64,000 nt of DNA from Streptosporangium sp. NBC_01495 (GTDB lineage: Bacteria > Actinomycetota > Actinomycetes > Streptosporangiales > Streptosporangiaceae), in the NCBI RefSeq assembly GCF_036250735.1, contig NZ_CP109430.1, positions 682,001 to 746,000 on the forward strand. The letters run 5' to 3'. The notes beneath the pieces were generated by a model that made no database searches, was not told where the DNA came from, and saw only the letters and a program-made list of their open reading frames with translations. Position numbers and translations under genes: made by a program. This document shows, in pieces, positions 55,518 to 64,000 of this stretch (the stretch's first letter is position 1; each line of letters opens with the position of its first letter).

Positions 55518-56078
55518 CTAGCCCAGCTCGACGACGATCTCCTGCCGCAGGCTCGTGAAGTCGAGGCCCGCGTCGGCCAGGACCTTGCTGCCCAGCCCCT
55601 CGCCCTCGCGCAGGATGCCCAGCAGGATGTGCCCGTCGCCGATGTAGTTGTGCTTGAGGTTGACGGCCTCGCGCAGGGACAGCTCCAGGGTCTTCTTCGC
55701 CCGGGGGCTGAAGCGGATGTGGAGGCCGCCGAGCACGCGGCCCCGGCGCTCGATGCCGGGCCTGCGGTCCAGGGCGCCGGGCCCGAAGGCCGCCTCCACC
55801 TTCTCCCTGATGGCCGACAGGTCGATGCCGATCGACTCCAGCGCCTCGGCGTCGAGGGCGTCGCCAGGCTTCGACGGGGTGAGGCGGACGACCGACCGGT
55901 AGGCGCCGGCGTGGTCGAGGCCGTGACGGCCCAGCACCCGCGCCGAGAGGCTTTCCGGCTGGTCGAGCAGGCCGAGCAGGATGTGCTCGGTGCCGATGAT
56001 GTCGTGCCGCAGTTTGCGGGCGTTCTCCTGGGCGAGGGTCACCGCCTGGCGGGCCTCGTGGTGGAACCGTTCGAACAT
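55518..56078 (-). CDS. Clp N-terminal (double ClpN repeat) protein
   Basis: 186 aa. Two ClpN repeats: FERFHHEARQAVTLAQENARKLRHDIIGTEHILLGLL at the start and RAKKTLELSLREAVNLKHNYIGDGHILLGILREGEG near the end. There is no AAA+ module, so it is a stand-alone ClpC-N-like domain that could bind adaptors or substrates, or modulate ClpC. It begins two bases after the HTH gene stop and is therefore in one operon with it. Confidence 0.85.
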   Translation of the reverse strand: MFERFHHEARQAVTLAQENARKLRHDIIGTEHILLGLLDQPESLSARVLGRHGLDHAGAYRSVVRLTPSKPGDALDAEALESIGIDLSAIREKVEAAFGPGALDRRPGIERRGRVLGGLHIRFSPRAKKTLELSLREAVNLKHNYIGDGHILLGILREGEGLGSKVLADAGLDFTSLRQEIVVELG

Positions 56079-56080
56079 CG

Positions 56081-56314
56081 CTATCTCTCCCGTCTCAGCA
56101 AACCTCGGCCGCCCGCGTACTTCTTGTGCACCGCCTGCCGGGTCACTTCCAGACAGTGCGCGATCTCCTGCCAGGACCAGCCCTGCTCCCGTGCGTTCTC
56201 CACCTGGAGGGCCTCCAGCCGGTCGACCAGCGTTCGCAGTGCCCGCACGGCCCGCAGGCCCACGGCCGGATCGCGGCTACCGGCGTCGGATGCCAGCTGC
56301 GCCGTATCACTCAT
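56081..56314 (-). CDS. small HTH protein upstream of the ClpN gene
   Basis: 77 aa. The C-terminal half is an HTH (EQGWSWQEIAHCLEVTRQAVHKKYAGG) and the N-terminal half is helical. ATG 56314 lies seven bases after a -10 box, so the transcript is probably leaderless; no ribosome site is present. The longer frame from 56356 would cross the promoter. It probably represses its own operon through the two inverted repeats upstream. Confidence 0.8.
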   Translation of the reverse strand: MSDTAQLASDAGSRDPAVGLRAVRALRTLVDRLEALQVENAREQGWSWQEIAHCLEVTRQAVHKKYAGGRGLLRRER

Positions 56315-56318
56315 GCAT

Positions 56319-56361
56319 GTCAATTTAGGTTGACGCGAACCGTTTGTCAACTCCAATTGAC
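56319..56361 (-). promoter_or_regulatory. promoter with two identical operator half-site pairs
   Basis: On the minus strand TTGACA (56350-56345) and TAAATT (56327-56322) are 17 bases apart, a near-consensus promoter. Two copies of GTCAA-N6-TTGAC overlie it: 56319-56334 covers the -10 and 56346-56361 overlaps the -35. Binding by the HTH product would block polymerase at both elements. Confidence 0.75.
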
Positions 56362-56427
56362 GGCGACACGCCCGGGGTCGAAAATGGTTTGCCTGGTCAG
56401 GGGGGAGTTTGTAACCCTTGAGGAGAG

Positions 56428-58119
56428 ATGCGCTCCTTACCCACCGCCAACCCCGGCGTTCCCGATGCCCGCAGTCCGATCAGATACCTGCGGTGGGTGG
56501 CCCATACGCAAAGGGGCCCGCTGCTCCTCGGCATCGTCTACGCCACCCTGTGGTGGCTCGCGATGGCGCTCGTGCCGTACGCCATGGGCAGGGGGATCGA
56601 CGCCATCACTGCCAGGGACCTGTCGTCCCTGACCACCTGGGGCGGGGTGGTGCTCGCCCTGGGGATCGCGCAGGCCGTCACCGGCATCCTGCGCCACCGG
56701 CTGGCCGTCTACAACTGGCTGGCCGCCGCCTACCGGACCGTGCAGGTCACCGCCAGGCAGTCGACCCGGCTGGGTGCGACCCTGCCCAAGCGCATGTCCA
56801 CCGGCGAGGTCGTCAGCGTCGGCAACTCCGACATCGCCCACATCGGCAACGCGATCGACATCCTGATCCGGGGCAGCGGCGCGGTCGTCGCCATCGCCGT
56901 CGTGACCGTCATCCTGATGGGCAGCTCACCGCCGCTCGGCCTGGTGGTGCTGGTGGGCCTGCCCCTCATGGCGGTCGCCGTCGCCCCCCTGCTCAAGCCG
57001 CTGCACCGCCGCCAGAACGCCCACCGCGACCTGCAGGGCGACCTCTCCACCCGCGCCGCCGACATCGTCGCCGGCCTGCGGGTGCTGCGCGGCATCGGCG
57101 GCGAGCGGGTCTTCGCCGACCGCTACGGCACCGAGTCCCAGCGGGTGCGGCGGGCGGGCGTGCGGGTGGCCTCCGTCGAGTCGATGCTGGAGGGCGCGCA
57201 GGTCCTGCTGCCTGGGCTGCTGATCACCGTGGTGACCTGGCTCGGCGCGACCTTCGCGATGCGCGGCGAGATCAGCGCCGGTCAGCTCGTCGCCTTCTAC
57301 GGCTACGCCGCCTTCCTGATCGCCCCCGTGCGCACCCTCACCGAGGCCGCGGACAAGCTGACCAAGGGGCACGTCGCCGCCCGCAGGGTGGTGCGCATCC
57401 TCTCGCTGGAGCCGGAGGTGGAGGGCGGCACCGGCCGCTCCGAGGGCGGCCTGCTGCGCGACGTGGCCTCCGGGGTCGCCGTGCGCCCCGGCATGCTCAC
57501 CGCCGTCGCGGCGGCCGTTCCCGAGGAGGCCGCGACCATCGCCGACCGGCTCGGCCGCTACAGCGAGGGCGACGTCGACTTCGGCGACGTGGCGCTCGCG
57601 ACCCTGCCGATCTCCGAGGTACGCCGCCGGATCCTCGTCGCCGACAACGACGCCAAGCTGTTCGCCGGGGTGCTCAGAAACGAGCTCGACGTCACCGGCC
57701 GGGCCACGGCCGAGGAGCTCGACCAGGCGCTGCGGGCCGCGTGCGCCGAGGACATCGTCGAGGCGCTGCCCGGCGGTCTCGACGGGCGCGTCGCCGAGGC
57801 GGGCCGGGAGTTCTCCGGCGGCCAGCAGCAGCGGCTCCGGCTCGCCAGGGCGCTCACCGTCGACCCGGAGGTGCTCATCCTCATCGAGCCCACCAGCGCG
57901 GTCGACGCCCACAGCGAGGCGCGCATCGCCGACCGGCTCGCCAAGGCCCGCGCCGGCAAGACCACGCTGGTCTGCACGACCAGCCCGCTGGTGCTCGACC
58001 GCACCGACCACGTCATCTACGTCGAGGGAGGCGTCGTGCGCGCCCAGGGCACGCACCGGGAGCTCCTGGCCGCCCACCCGGGTTACACCGCCGTCGTCAC
58101 CCGAGGGGAAGAGTCATGA
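56428..58119 (+). CDS. ABC exporter half-transporter with a dead nucleotide-binding site
   Basis: 563 aa. A six-helix exporter domain (residues about 20-310) precedes an ATPase domain in which Walker A is gone: after RPGMLTAVAAA the P-loop GxxGxGKS/T is replaced by VPEEAATIADRL. Walker B reads VLILIEPTSA, without the usual Asp. The signature is intact (FSGGQQQRLRLARAL, near residue 462). It should pair with the next gene so that only one composite ATP site works. ATG 56428 follows AGGAGAG closely. Substrate unknown. Confidence 0.88.
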   Translation: MRSLPTANPGVPDARSPIRYLRWVAHTQRGPLLLGIVYATLWWLAMALVPYAMGRGIDAITARDLSSLTTWGGVVLALGIAQAVTGILRHRLAVYNWLAAAYRTVQVTARQSTRLGATLPKRMSTGEVVSVGNSDIAHIGNAIDILIRGSGAVVAIAVVTVILMGSSPPLGLVVLVGLPLMAVAVAPLLKPLHRRQNAHRDLQGDLSTRAADIVAGLRVLRGIGGERVFADRYGTESQRVRRAGVRVASVESMLEGAQVLLPGLLITVVTWLGATFAMRGEISAGQLVAFYGYAAFLIAPVRTLTEAADKLTKGHVAARRVVRILSLEPEVEGGTGRSEGGLLRDVASGVAVRPGMLTAVAAAVPEEAATIADRLGRYSEGDVDFGDVALATLPISEVRRRILVADNDAKLFAGVLRNELDVTGRATAEELDQALRAACAEDIVEALPGGLDGRVAEAGREFSGGQQQRLRLARALTVDPEVLILIEPTSAVDAHSEARIADRLAKARAGKTTLVCTTSPLVLDRTDHVIYVEGGVVRAQGTHRELLAAHPGYTAVVTRGEES

Positions 58120-59861
58120 GCAGGCAGATCCTGCCCGTCGCCGACCAGGCGCAGGTCCGTGCGTACGCCCGAAGGCTCACCCTGAAGTACCCCCGCGACC
58201 TGACCGTGGCCCTGGTCCTGCACGCCCTGGCCGCCGTCGCGGGCCTCGCGGTGCCGTGGCTGCTCGGCGGCCTCGTCCAGGGCGTCCACAACGGCTCCGG
58301 GGTCGACGTCACCCAGGTGTCACTGGCCATCGGCGGCTTCGTGGTCGCCCAGGCGGTGCTCGTCAGGTTCGCCGTCTACGCCTCCTCCAGGCTCGGGGAG
58401 AAGGTCCTCGCCGAGCTGCGCGAGGAGTTCGTCGAGCGGGTGCTCGGCCTGCCGCTGTCCACGGTCGAGCGCGCAGGGTCCGGTGACCTGATCTCGCGGA
58501 CCTCGCGCGACGTCGACTCGCTGTCGCGCACCGTGCGGCACGCCGTGCCCGAGACGCTGATCGCGCTGGTCACCTGCGTGATCACCGTTGGCGCGCTCGT
58601 CGTGGTCGGGCCGCTGCTCGCGCTGCCCTCGCTGCTGGCCGTCCCCATCCTGTGGATCTCCACCCGCTGGTATCTCAAGCGCGCCAGGGACGGATACCTG
58701 CGCGAGAGCGCGGCGTACGCCGACATGACCGACGGCCTGGCCGAGACGGTCAACGGCGCCCGCGCCGTGGAGGCCCTGGGCCTGCAGGAGCGGCGCCACC
58801 GCCGTACCGACGCCGACATCACCGAGTCGTGGGCGGCCGAGAGCTACACGCTGGGGCTGCGCACGGTCTGGTTCCCCTCGGTCGAGCTCGGCTACGTGAT
58901 CCCGATCGTGGCGACGCTGGTCATCGGCGGCCTCTTCTACACCCAGGACTGGGTCACGCTGGAGCAGGTCACCGCCGCCACACTGTACGTCCAGCAGCTC
59001 ATCGACCCGCTTGACCGGCTGCTCATGTGGATCGACGAGCTCCAGGTCGGCGGCGCCTCCATGGCCCGCCTGCTGGGCGTCGCCGAGGTGCCCGACGACC
59101 GCGAGGCCGGTTCCGGCGCCCCCGAGGGCAGCGAGCTGAAGGCCGACGACGTCCGCTACGCCTACCGCGAGGGCCACGACGTGCTGCACGGCATCGACCT
59201 GACGGTGAGACCGGGGGAGCGGCTGGCCATGGTCGGTCCGTCCGGGGCCGGCAAGTCCACGCTGGGACGCCTGCTCGCGGGCATCCACGGCCCCCGCACC
59301 GGCTCCGTCGCGGTCGGCGGCGTCCCGCTGGTCGAGCTCCCCCTGGACGACCTGCGCGGCCATGTCGCCCTGGTGACCCAGGAGCACCACATCTTCCGGG
59401 GCACCGTACGCGACAACGTGCTGATCGCCCGGCCCGACGCCGACGATGCCCGGGTCCGTGAGGTGCTGGAGGCCGTCAACGCCTGGGAGTGGGTCGAGGC
59501 CCTGCCCGAGGGGCTCGACACGGCCGTCGGCTCCGGCGGCGAGGCCATCCCCGCCGCCCAGGCGCAGCAGCTGGCCCTCGCCCGGCTGGTCCTGGCCGAT
59601 CCGCACACCCTCGTCCTCGACGAGGCCACCTCGCTGATCGACCCCCGCGCCGCCCGCCATCTGGAACGCTCACTGGCCGCCGTCCTCGACGGCCGTACGG
59701 TCATCGCCATCGCCCACCGCCTCTACACGGCCCACGACGCCGACCGCGTCGCGGTGGTCGAGGACGGCCGCATCAGCGAACTCGGCTCCCACGAGGAACT
59801 GGTCGCGGCGGGGGGCTCGTACGCGGCGCTGTGGAGCAGCTGGCACGGCACGTCCAGGTGA
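58116..59861 (+). CDS. ABC exporter half-transporter with intact P-loop and degenerate signature
   Basis: 581 aa. Exporter membrane domain, then an ATPase with Walker A GPSGAGKSTLGRLL (near residue 374), Q-loop VTQEHHIFRGTVRDN, Walker B TLVLDEATSLID and H-loop AIAHRL. The signature motif LSGGQ is replaced by IPAAQAQQ. It complements the first half-transporter: its Walker motifs face the intact partner signature. ATG 58116 overlaps the upstream TGA (ATGA). Likely a heterodimeric multidrug or lipid exporter; cargo unknown. Confidence 0.9.
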   Translation: MSRQILPVADQAQVRAYARRLTLKYPRDLTVALVLHALAAVAGLAVPWLLGGLVQGVHNGSGVDVTQVSLAIGGFVVAQAVLVRFAVYASSRLGEKVLAELREEFVERVLGLPLSTVERAGSGDLISRTSRDVDSLSRTVRHAVPETLIALVTCVITVGALVVVGPLLALPSLLAVPILWISTRWYLKRARDGYLRESAAYADMTDGLAETVNGARAVEALGLQERRHRRTDADITESWAAESYTLGLRTVWFPSVELGYVIPIVATLVIGGLFYTQDWVTLEQVTAATLYVQQLIDPLDRLLMWIDELQVGGASMARLLGVAEVPDDREAGSGAPEGSELKADDVRYAYREGHDVLHGIDLTVRPGERLAMVGPSGAGKSTLGRLLAGIHGPRTGSVAVGGVPLVELPLDDLRGHVALVTQEHHIFRGTVRDNVLIARPDADDARVREVLEAVNAWEWVEALPEGLDTAVGSGGEAIPAAQAQQLALARLVLADPHTLVLDEATSLIDPRAARHLERSLAAVLDGRTVIAIAHRLYTAHDADRVAVVEDGRISELGSHEELVAAGGSYAALWSSWHGTSR

Positions 59862-60063
59862 GAGCAGAACAGCCGCGTGACAGCAGACACGGTGCCTACG
59901 GCGGTCGGAGGCCGATTGGCCCGTTCAAGTCGAGCGATACCCGCTCATTATTGTCCAGCGCGCTCCGCGTGACTTCCGTCTCTACCTGCCCGGCAATCGC
60001 ACCGGCCCGCTGCCGGGCGCGCAATCTGGCTCACGAGATCCTGATATCGCGCATGATGGGGAC

Positions 60064-60687
60064 ATGTCGCACCTTGCACTATTCATAAAGGGCAAGAGTC
60101 GTCATATCGCCATCTACATATTCCTACTGGCGGTAACCGCCGGCGCGGCCGCTCTGCTGGTCGCCCCTAACCTCCAGTTGGGCAATGCCCTGGTGACTGA
60201 CCCGCAATCGCCGGGACAGTACGTCGAGGAGTGGCGTAACGAGGCTGTCCTGGCCTATACCTCCGGTAGCGCGGTCGGGCATGTGTGCGCGCTGCTCGCC
60301 GGTCTGCTGGTCGCACGGTGGAGCACGGACAAGACGCGTCGGGCCGGCCTTGTCGCGGCACTGCTTGCCGGTTCGGGGCTGGGGGCGACCGAGTTGGCGG
60401 TGGCGTCATGGACGGCGACGCCTCTCCTGCGTGATCTGTCGGGATTCCCCGGGGCGGGGAATCCGCCGGAAGGCTGGGTCCTCGACCCGAGCCTTCAGAA
60501 CCACGTCGGCGTCCTGGTCGCCATGGCGTTGACCTTCGCTGTGTTCCTGGTAGCCGCGGGTGCCGGGTTCTGGGTGGCCCAGCGGGCGATGCTGCTCAAA
60601 TTCGTCCTGGTGACGGTATTCGTGGTCATCGTGCCTGTCGCCCTTTTCCTCGTGGCTGTTTTCGCACTGGTCCCGTTCCCCAGCTAG
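60064..60687 (+). CDS. four-helix membrane protein of unknown family
   Basis: 207 aa. Hydrophobic helices at HIAIYIFLLAVTAGAAALLV, VGHVCALLAGLLVARW, VGVLVAMALTFAVFLVAAGAGFWV and LLKFVLVTVFVVIVPVALFLVAVFAL. One extracytoplasmic loop lies between helices 1 and 2, and another follows the Ala-rich AALLAGSGLGATELAVASW stretch. Codon use is less GC-biased than in neighbours, which may mean recent arrival. ATG 60064 has GATGGGG just upstream. I do not recognise the family; gaps on both sides hold no other gene. Confidence 0.6.
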   Translation: MSHLALFIKGKSRHIAIYIFLLAVTAGAAALLVAPNLQLGNALVTDPQSPGQYVEEWRNEAVLAYTSGSAVGHVCALLAGLLVARWSTDKTRRAGLVAALLAGSGLGATELAVASWTATPLLRDLSGFPGAGNPPEGWVLDPSLQNHVGVLVAMALTFAVFLVAAGAGFWVAQRAMLLKFVLVTVFVVIVPVALFLVAVFALVPFPS

Positions 60688-60840
60688 CCACGGCCGGAGC
60701 GAAGCCGCTGAGGCACCCGTCAGATGGCCCCGGCTCGCTTGCTGTGATCAAACGTGCGGGTCAGTAGTACGGCCAGGCGTTCGTCAGGGGTGTTCCAGCC
60801 GGGTCACGGCTGCTGAAACCTTGATCCATGTCCGGGTGTC

Positions 60841-61749
60841 TCACCGCGGGGCCGAGGGGGTGAGCCGGGCCAGGGCGCCGGTTTCGAGGGCGGCCCACAG
60901 GGTGCCGTCGGGTCCGGCCGCGATGCCGTGCGGCTCCGATGCCGGGGTCGGCAACTCGTGTTCGTCGATCCGGCCGTCGGGGGTGATCCGCCCGATGCGG
61001 TTGGCCCCCCACTCGGTGAACCAGTGGTCGCCGTGCGGGTCGGCGACGATGGCGTGGGGGCGCGCCGCGCGATCGGGAAGCGGGAACTCGTCGATCCGTC
61101 CGCCCGGTTCGATCCGCCCGATCTGGCCCGCGCCGATCTCGACGAACCACATCGCGCCGTCCGAGCCGCCGGTGATGCCCACGGGGGCCGCGTCGGCGGT
61201 CGGCAATGGGTGAACCGCGACGTCGCCGCCCAGGCCGATCCGGCCGATCGCGTTCGCCTGGTTCATCGTGAACCACAGCCCGTCGTCGGGGCCGGCGGCG
61301 ATCGCGGACGGGAACGCCCCGGTGACCGGGAGGGAGAACTCGGTGACCGCTCCTTCGGTGGTGATCCGGCCGATCCGGCCGGCGCCGGTCTCGGTGAACC
61401 ACAGGGCGCCGTCGGCTCCCGCCGCGATTCCGAACGGCCCGGCATCCGGCGCTGGCAGCGGGAACGAGCGGATCTCCCCGGTCGTGGTGATCCGGCCGAT
61501 CCGGTGGCTCTGGTACTCGGTGAACCACAGGGCGCCATCGGGGCCGGTGGTGATGACCGTCGGCCCGCACGAGGCCGGGTCGAGCTGGTGGGAGCTGAGT
61601 TCCCCGCCGGGGGTCATCCGGCCGATCCGGCCGTGATGGACCATCGTGAACCACAGCGCCCCGTCGGGGCCGGTGGTGATCCCGTACGGCCCGGCGTCGG
61701 GGCCGGACACGGGAAGTTCCTCAATCGATACGGTCAGGTCGCGTGGCAT
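60841..61749 (-). CDS. vgb: virginiamycin B (streptogramin B) lyase
   Basis: 302 aa. Seven similar blades of about 42 residues, each with GPDGALWFTE-xxxxxIGRI, form a beta-propeller. Vgb linearises group B streptogramins by eliminative ring opening. Of the residues described for the S. aureus enzyme (His228, Glu268, His270, Glu284), I see a His in RPHAIV, then Glu +40 and His +42 in SEPHGI, and Glu +57 in ALETG, nearly the same spacing. ATG 61749 (PRDLTVSIEELP) is chosen over the longer frame. It lies downstream of the ABC-F gene on the same strand. Confidence 0.85.
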   Translation of the reverse strand: MPRDLTVSIEELPVSGPDAGPYGITTGPDGALWFTMVHHGRIGRMTPGGELSSHQLDPASCGPTVITTGPDGALWFTEYQSHRIGRITTTGEIRSFPLPAPDAGPFGIAAGADGALWFTETGAGRIGRITTEGAVTEFSLPVTGAFPSAIAAGPDDGLWFTMNQANAIGRIGLGGDVAVHPLPTADAAPVGITGGSDGAMWFVEIGAGQIGRIEPGGRIDEFPLPDRAARPHAIVADPHGDHWFTEWGANRIGRITPDGRIDEHELPTPASEPHGIAAGPDGTLWAALETGALARLTPSAPR

Positions 61750-61761
61750 GGGACGGATTCT

Positions 61762-61961
61762 CCTTCGGGACGATCTCAAGGACCGGGGTCTTCTGTGACG
61801 GGCATGACAGGTGGGTCAGGGAGTGTTCGTGACGGACTCGGCTAGTGGGGTCACGAGTGTTCGCGACGGACATGACAGGTGGGTTCGCGTGAGTCCGTGA
61901 CGTGCTCGGCGAGTGGATCGGCGCGTGTCCGTGACGGGCTTGGTGAGTGGGGTGGCCGACG
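61762..61961. repeat. degenerate tandem repeat between the ABC-F and lyase genes
   Basis: Motifs GTTCGTGACGGACTCGG, GTTCGCGACGGACATGACAGGTGGG and GTCCGTGACGGGCTTGG recur about six times with a period of roughly 30-40 bases. There is no continuous frame linking the two genes here, unlike the bridged junctions elsewhere in the window. Co-transcription through it remains possible. Confidence 0.75.
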
Positions 61962-63554
<1,593 letters not shown>

Positions 63555-63639
63555 GACGGGCCTCCGGAACAGGATGTGGACAGGTCATCGCGATGCCGGG
63601 TGAAAGGTCCACGTCTGCTGCGCTCCTTAGGTCTTCGTC

Positions 63640-63662
63640 TTAACACTACTGAGTTGTATTAA
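63640..63662. promoter_or_regulatory. palindromic operator between the ABC-F and TetR genes
   Basis: A 23-base dyad with TTAA at both ends matches in 9 of 11 symmetric pairs, centred on 63651. It is AT-rich and lies in the divergent promoter region, 85 bases from the ABC-F start and about 50 from the TetR start. It is the natural TetR binding site. Confidence 0.65.
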
Positions 63663-63709
63663 GCTGGAGTATGCCTGATGTGCCGCAACCCACGCAACCG
63701 GAGGTGATC

Positions 63710-64000
63710 GTGACGCGGAGCGGGACCGTACGGCCCGGTGGGCGTACCGCGCGGGTACGCGAGGTCGTACGCGAGGCCACCCTCGCCGAGCTGGCGGAGA
63801 AGGGGTACGACCGGATGACCGTGGAGGGCGTCGCGCTGCGCTCCGGGGTGCACAAGACCACGGTCTACCGGCGCTGGGGCAGCGTGGAGGGGCTCGCCGC
63901 CGACGCGCTCGACCTGGCCGGGGCCGAACCGTGGCCGGTTCCCGACACCGGCACGATCGAGGGGGACCTGCGTGAGCTCACCCGCCTGGTGCTGGCCGGT
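63710..64000 (+). CDS. TetR-family regulator, N-terminal part (runs off the window)
   Basis: The visible 97 codons contain the TetR HTH: REVVREATLAELAEKGYDRMTVEGVALRSGVHKTTVYRRWGSVEGLAADAL (read in order). GTG 63710 has GGAGG five bases upstream; ATG 63671 is in frame but its GGAG is only one base away. It is divergent from the ABC-F/lyase pair across a palindrome, so it probably represses them and itself. The ligand domain lies outside the window. Confidence 0.85.
   Translation, partial: MTRSGTVRPGGRTARVREVVREATLAELAEKGYDRMTVEGVALRSGVHKTTVYRRWGSVEGLAADALDLAGAEPWPVPDTGTIEGDLRELTRLVLAG

Noticed and set aside
60064-60687. Immunity or drug-transport role for the four-helix membrane protein beside the ABC exporter
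   Set aside because: It is 200 bases away, has no recognisable family and differs in codon bias, so a link cannot be supported.

Overview
The window is very GC-rich with strong third-position G/C bias and packed operons joined by ATGA/GTGA start-stop overlaps. With glpX, xseAB, ispH, RmuC, DUF1707, DUF4245, DUF6542 and menaquinone-type succinate dehydrogenases, this indicates a filamentous actinomycete. Streptosporangiales is my best guess, but the order is inference. There is no sign of a phage, an insertion sequence, a CRISPR array or an rRNA/tRNA gene.

Layout. 1-1.7 kb: divergent EamA transporter (partial) and MocR regulator. 1.8-8.5 kb: myo-inositol catabolic operon iolG-iolE-iolC-aldolase-iolB-iolD, with a convergent MFS transporter (8.5-9.7). 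9.8-11.6: small cluster of a YbaB/EbfC protein and two WXG100-like proteins. 12-23.9: housekeeping block (DUF1707, glpX, TetR, DUF4245, xseB, GNAT, xseA, a very long lipid-droplet-type protein, ispH, DUF6542, rmuC, ychF). 24-25.4: remnant of a GntR/UTRA regulator and a cytoplasmic periplasmic-binding-fold protein. 25.8-41 kb: a type IV secretion-like (Tcp/conjugation-type) locus: TcpC, TcpD-like, TcpE fused to a ParA/MinD-like domain, VirB4 ATPase, a TrbL/VirB6 channel with a Gly/Ser tail, a VirB8/NTF2-like protein and a lytic transglycosylase/NlpC-P60 wall hydrolase. It is followed by a NUDIX hydrolase and two long, disordered membrane-anchored proteins. No relaxase, coupling protein or recombinase is visible. 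41.3-54.4: MarR with a strong palindromic operator, a first succinate dehydrogenase operon (minus strand), a three-gene phosphorelay/PP2C operon, a LysR gene with a large perfect hairpin, and a second succinate dehydrogenase operon (plus strand). 54.7-59.9: SUMF1-fold protein, ClpN-domain protein with its HTH regulator, and a heterodimeric ABC exporter with complementary degenerate ATP sites. 60-64: membrane protein, a virginiamycin B lyase and an antibiotic-resistance-type ABC-F protein with a divergent TetR, together resembling a streptogramin resistance unit.

The most unusual property cuts across these loci. Degenerate GC-rich tandem repeats sit in many intergenic gaps. At four operon junctions (5686-5811, 29960-30289, 35953-35997, 51570-51764) the gap is exactly filled by a small open frame. 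Each starts in the stop codon of the upstream gene and ends in the start codon of the downstream gene, so translational coupling could be kept across the gap. Related in-frame expansions occur inside proteins (MocR linker, IolE C-terminus, histidine-kinase ATPase domain, lipid-droplet protein, channel protein N-terminus).
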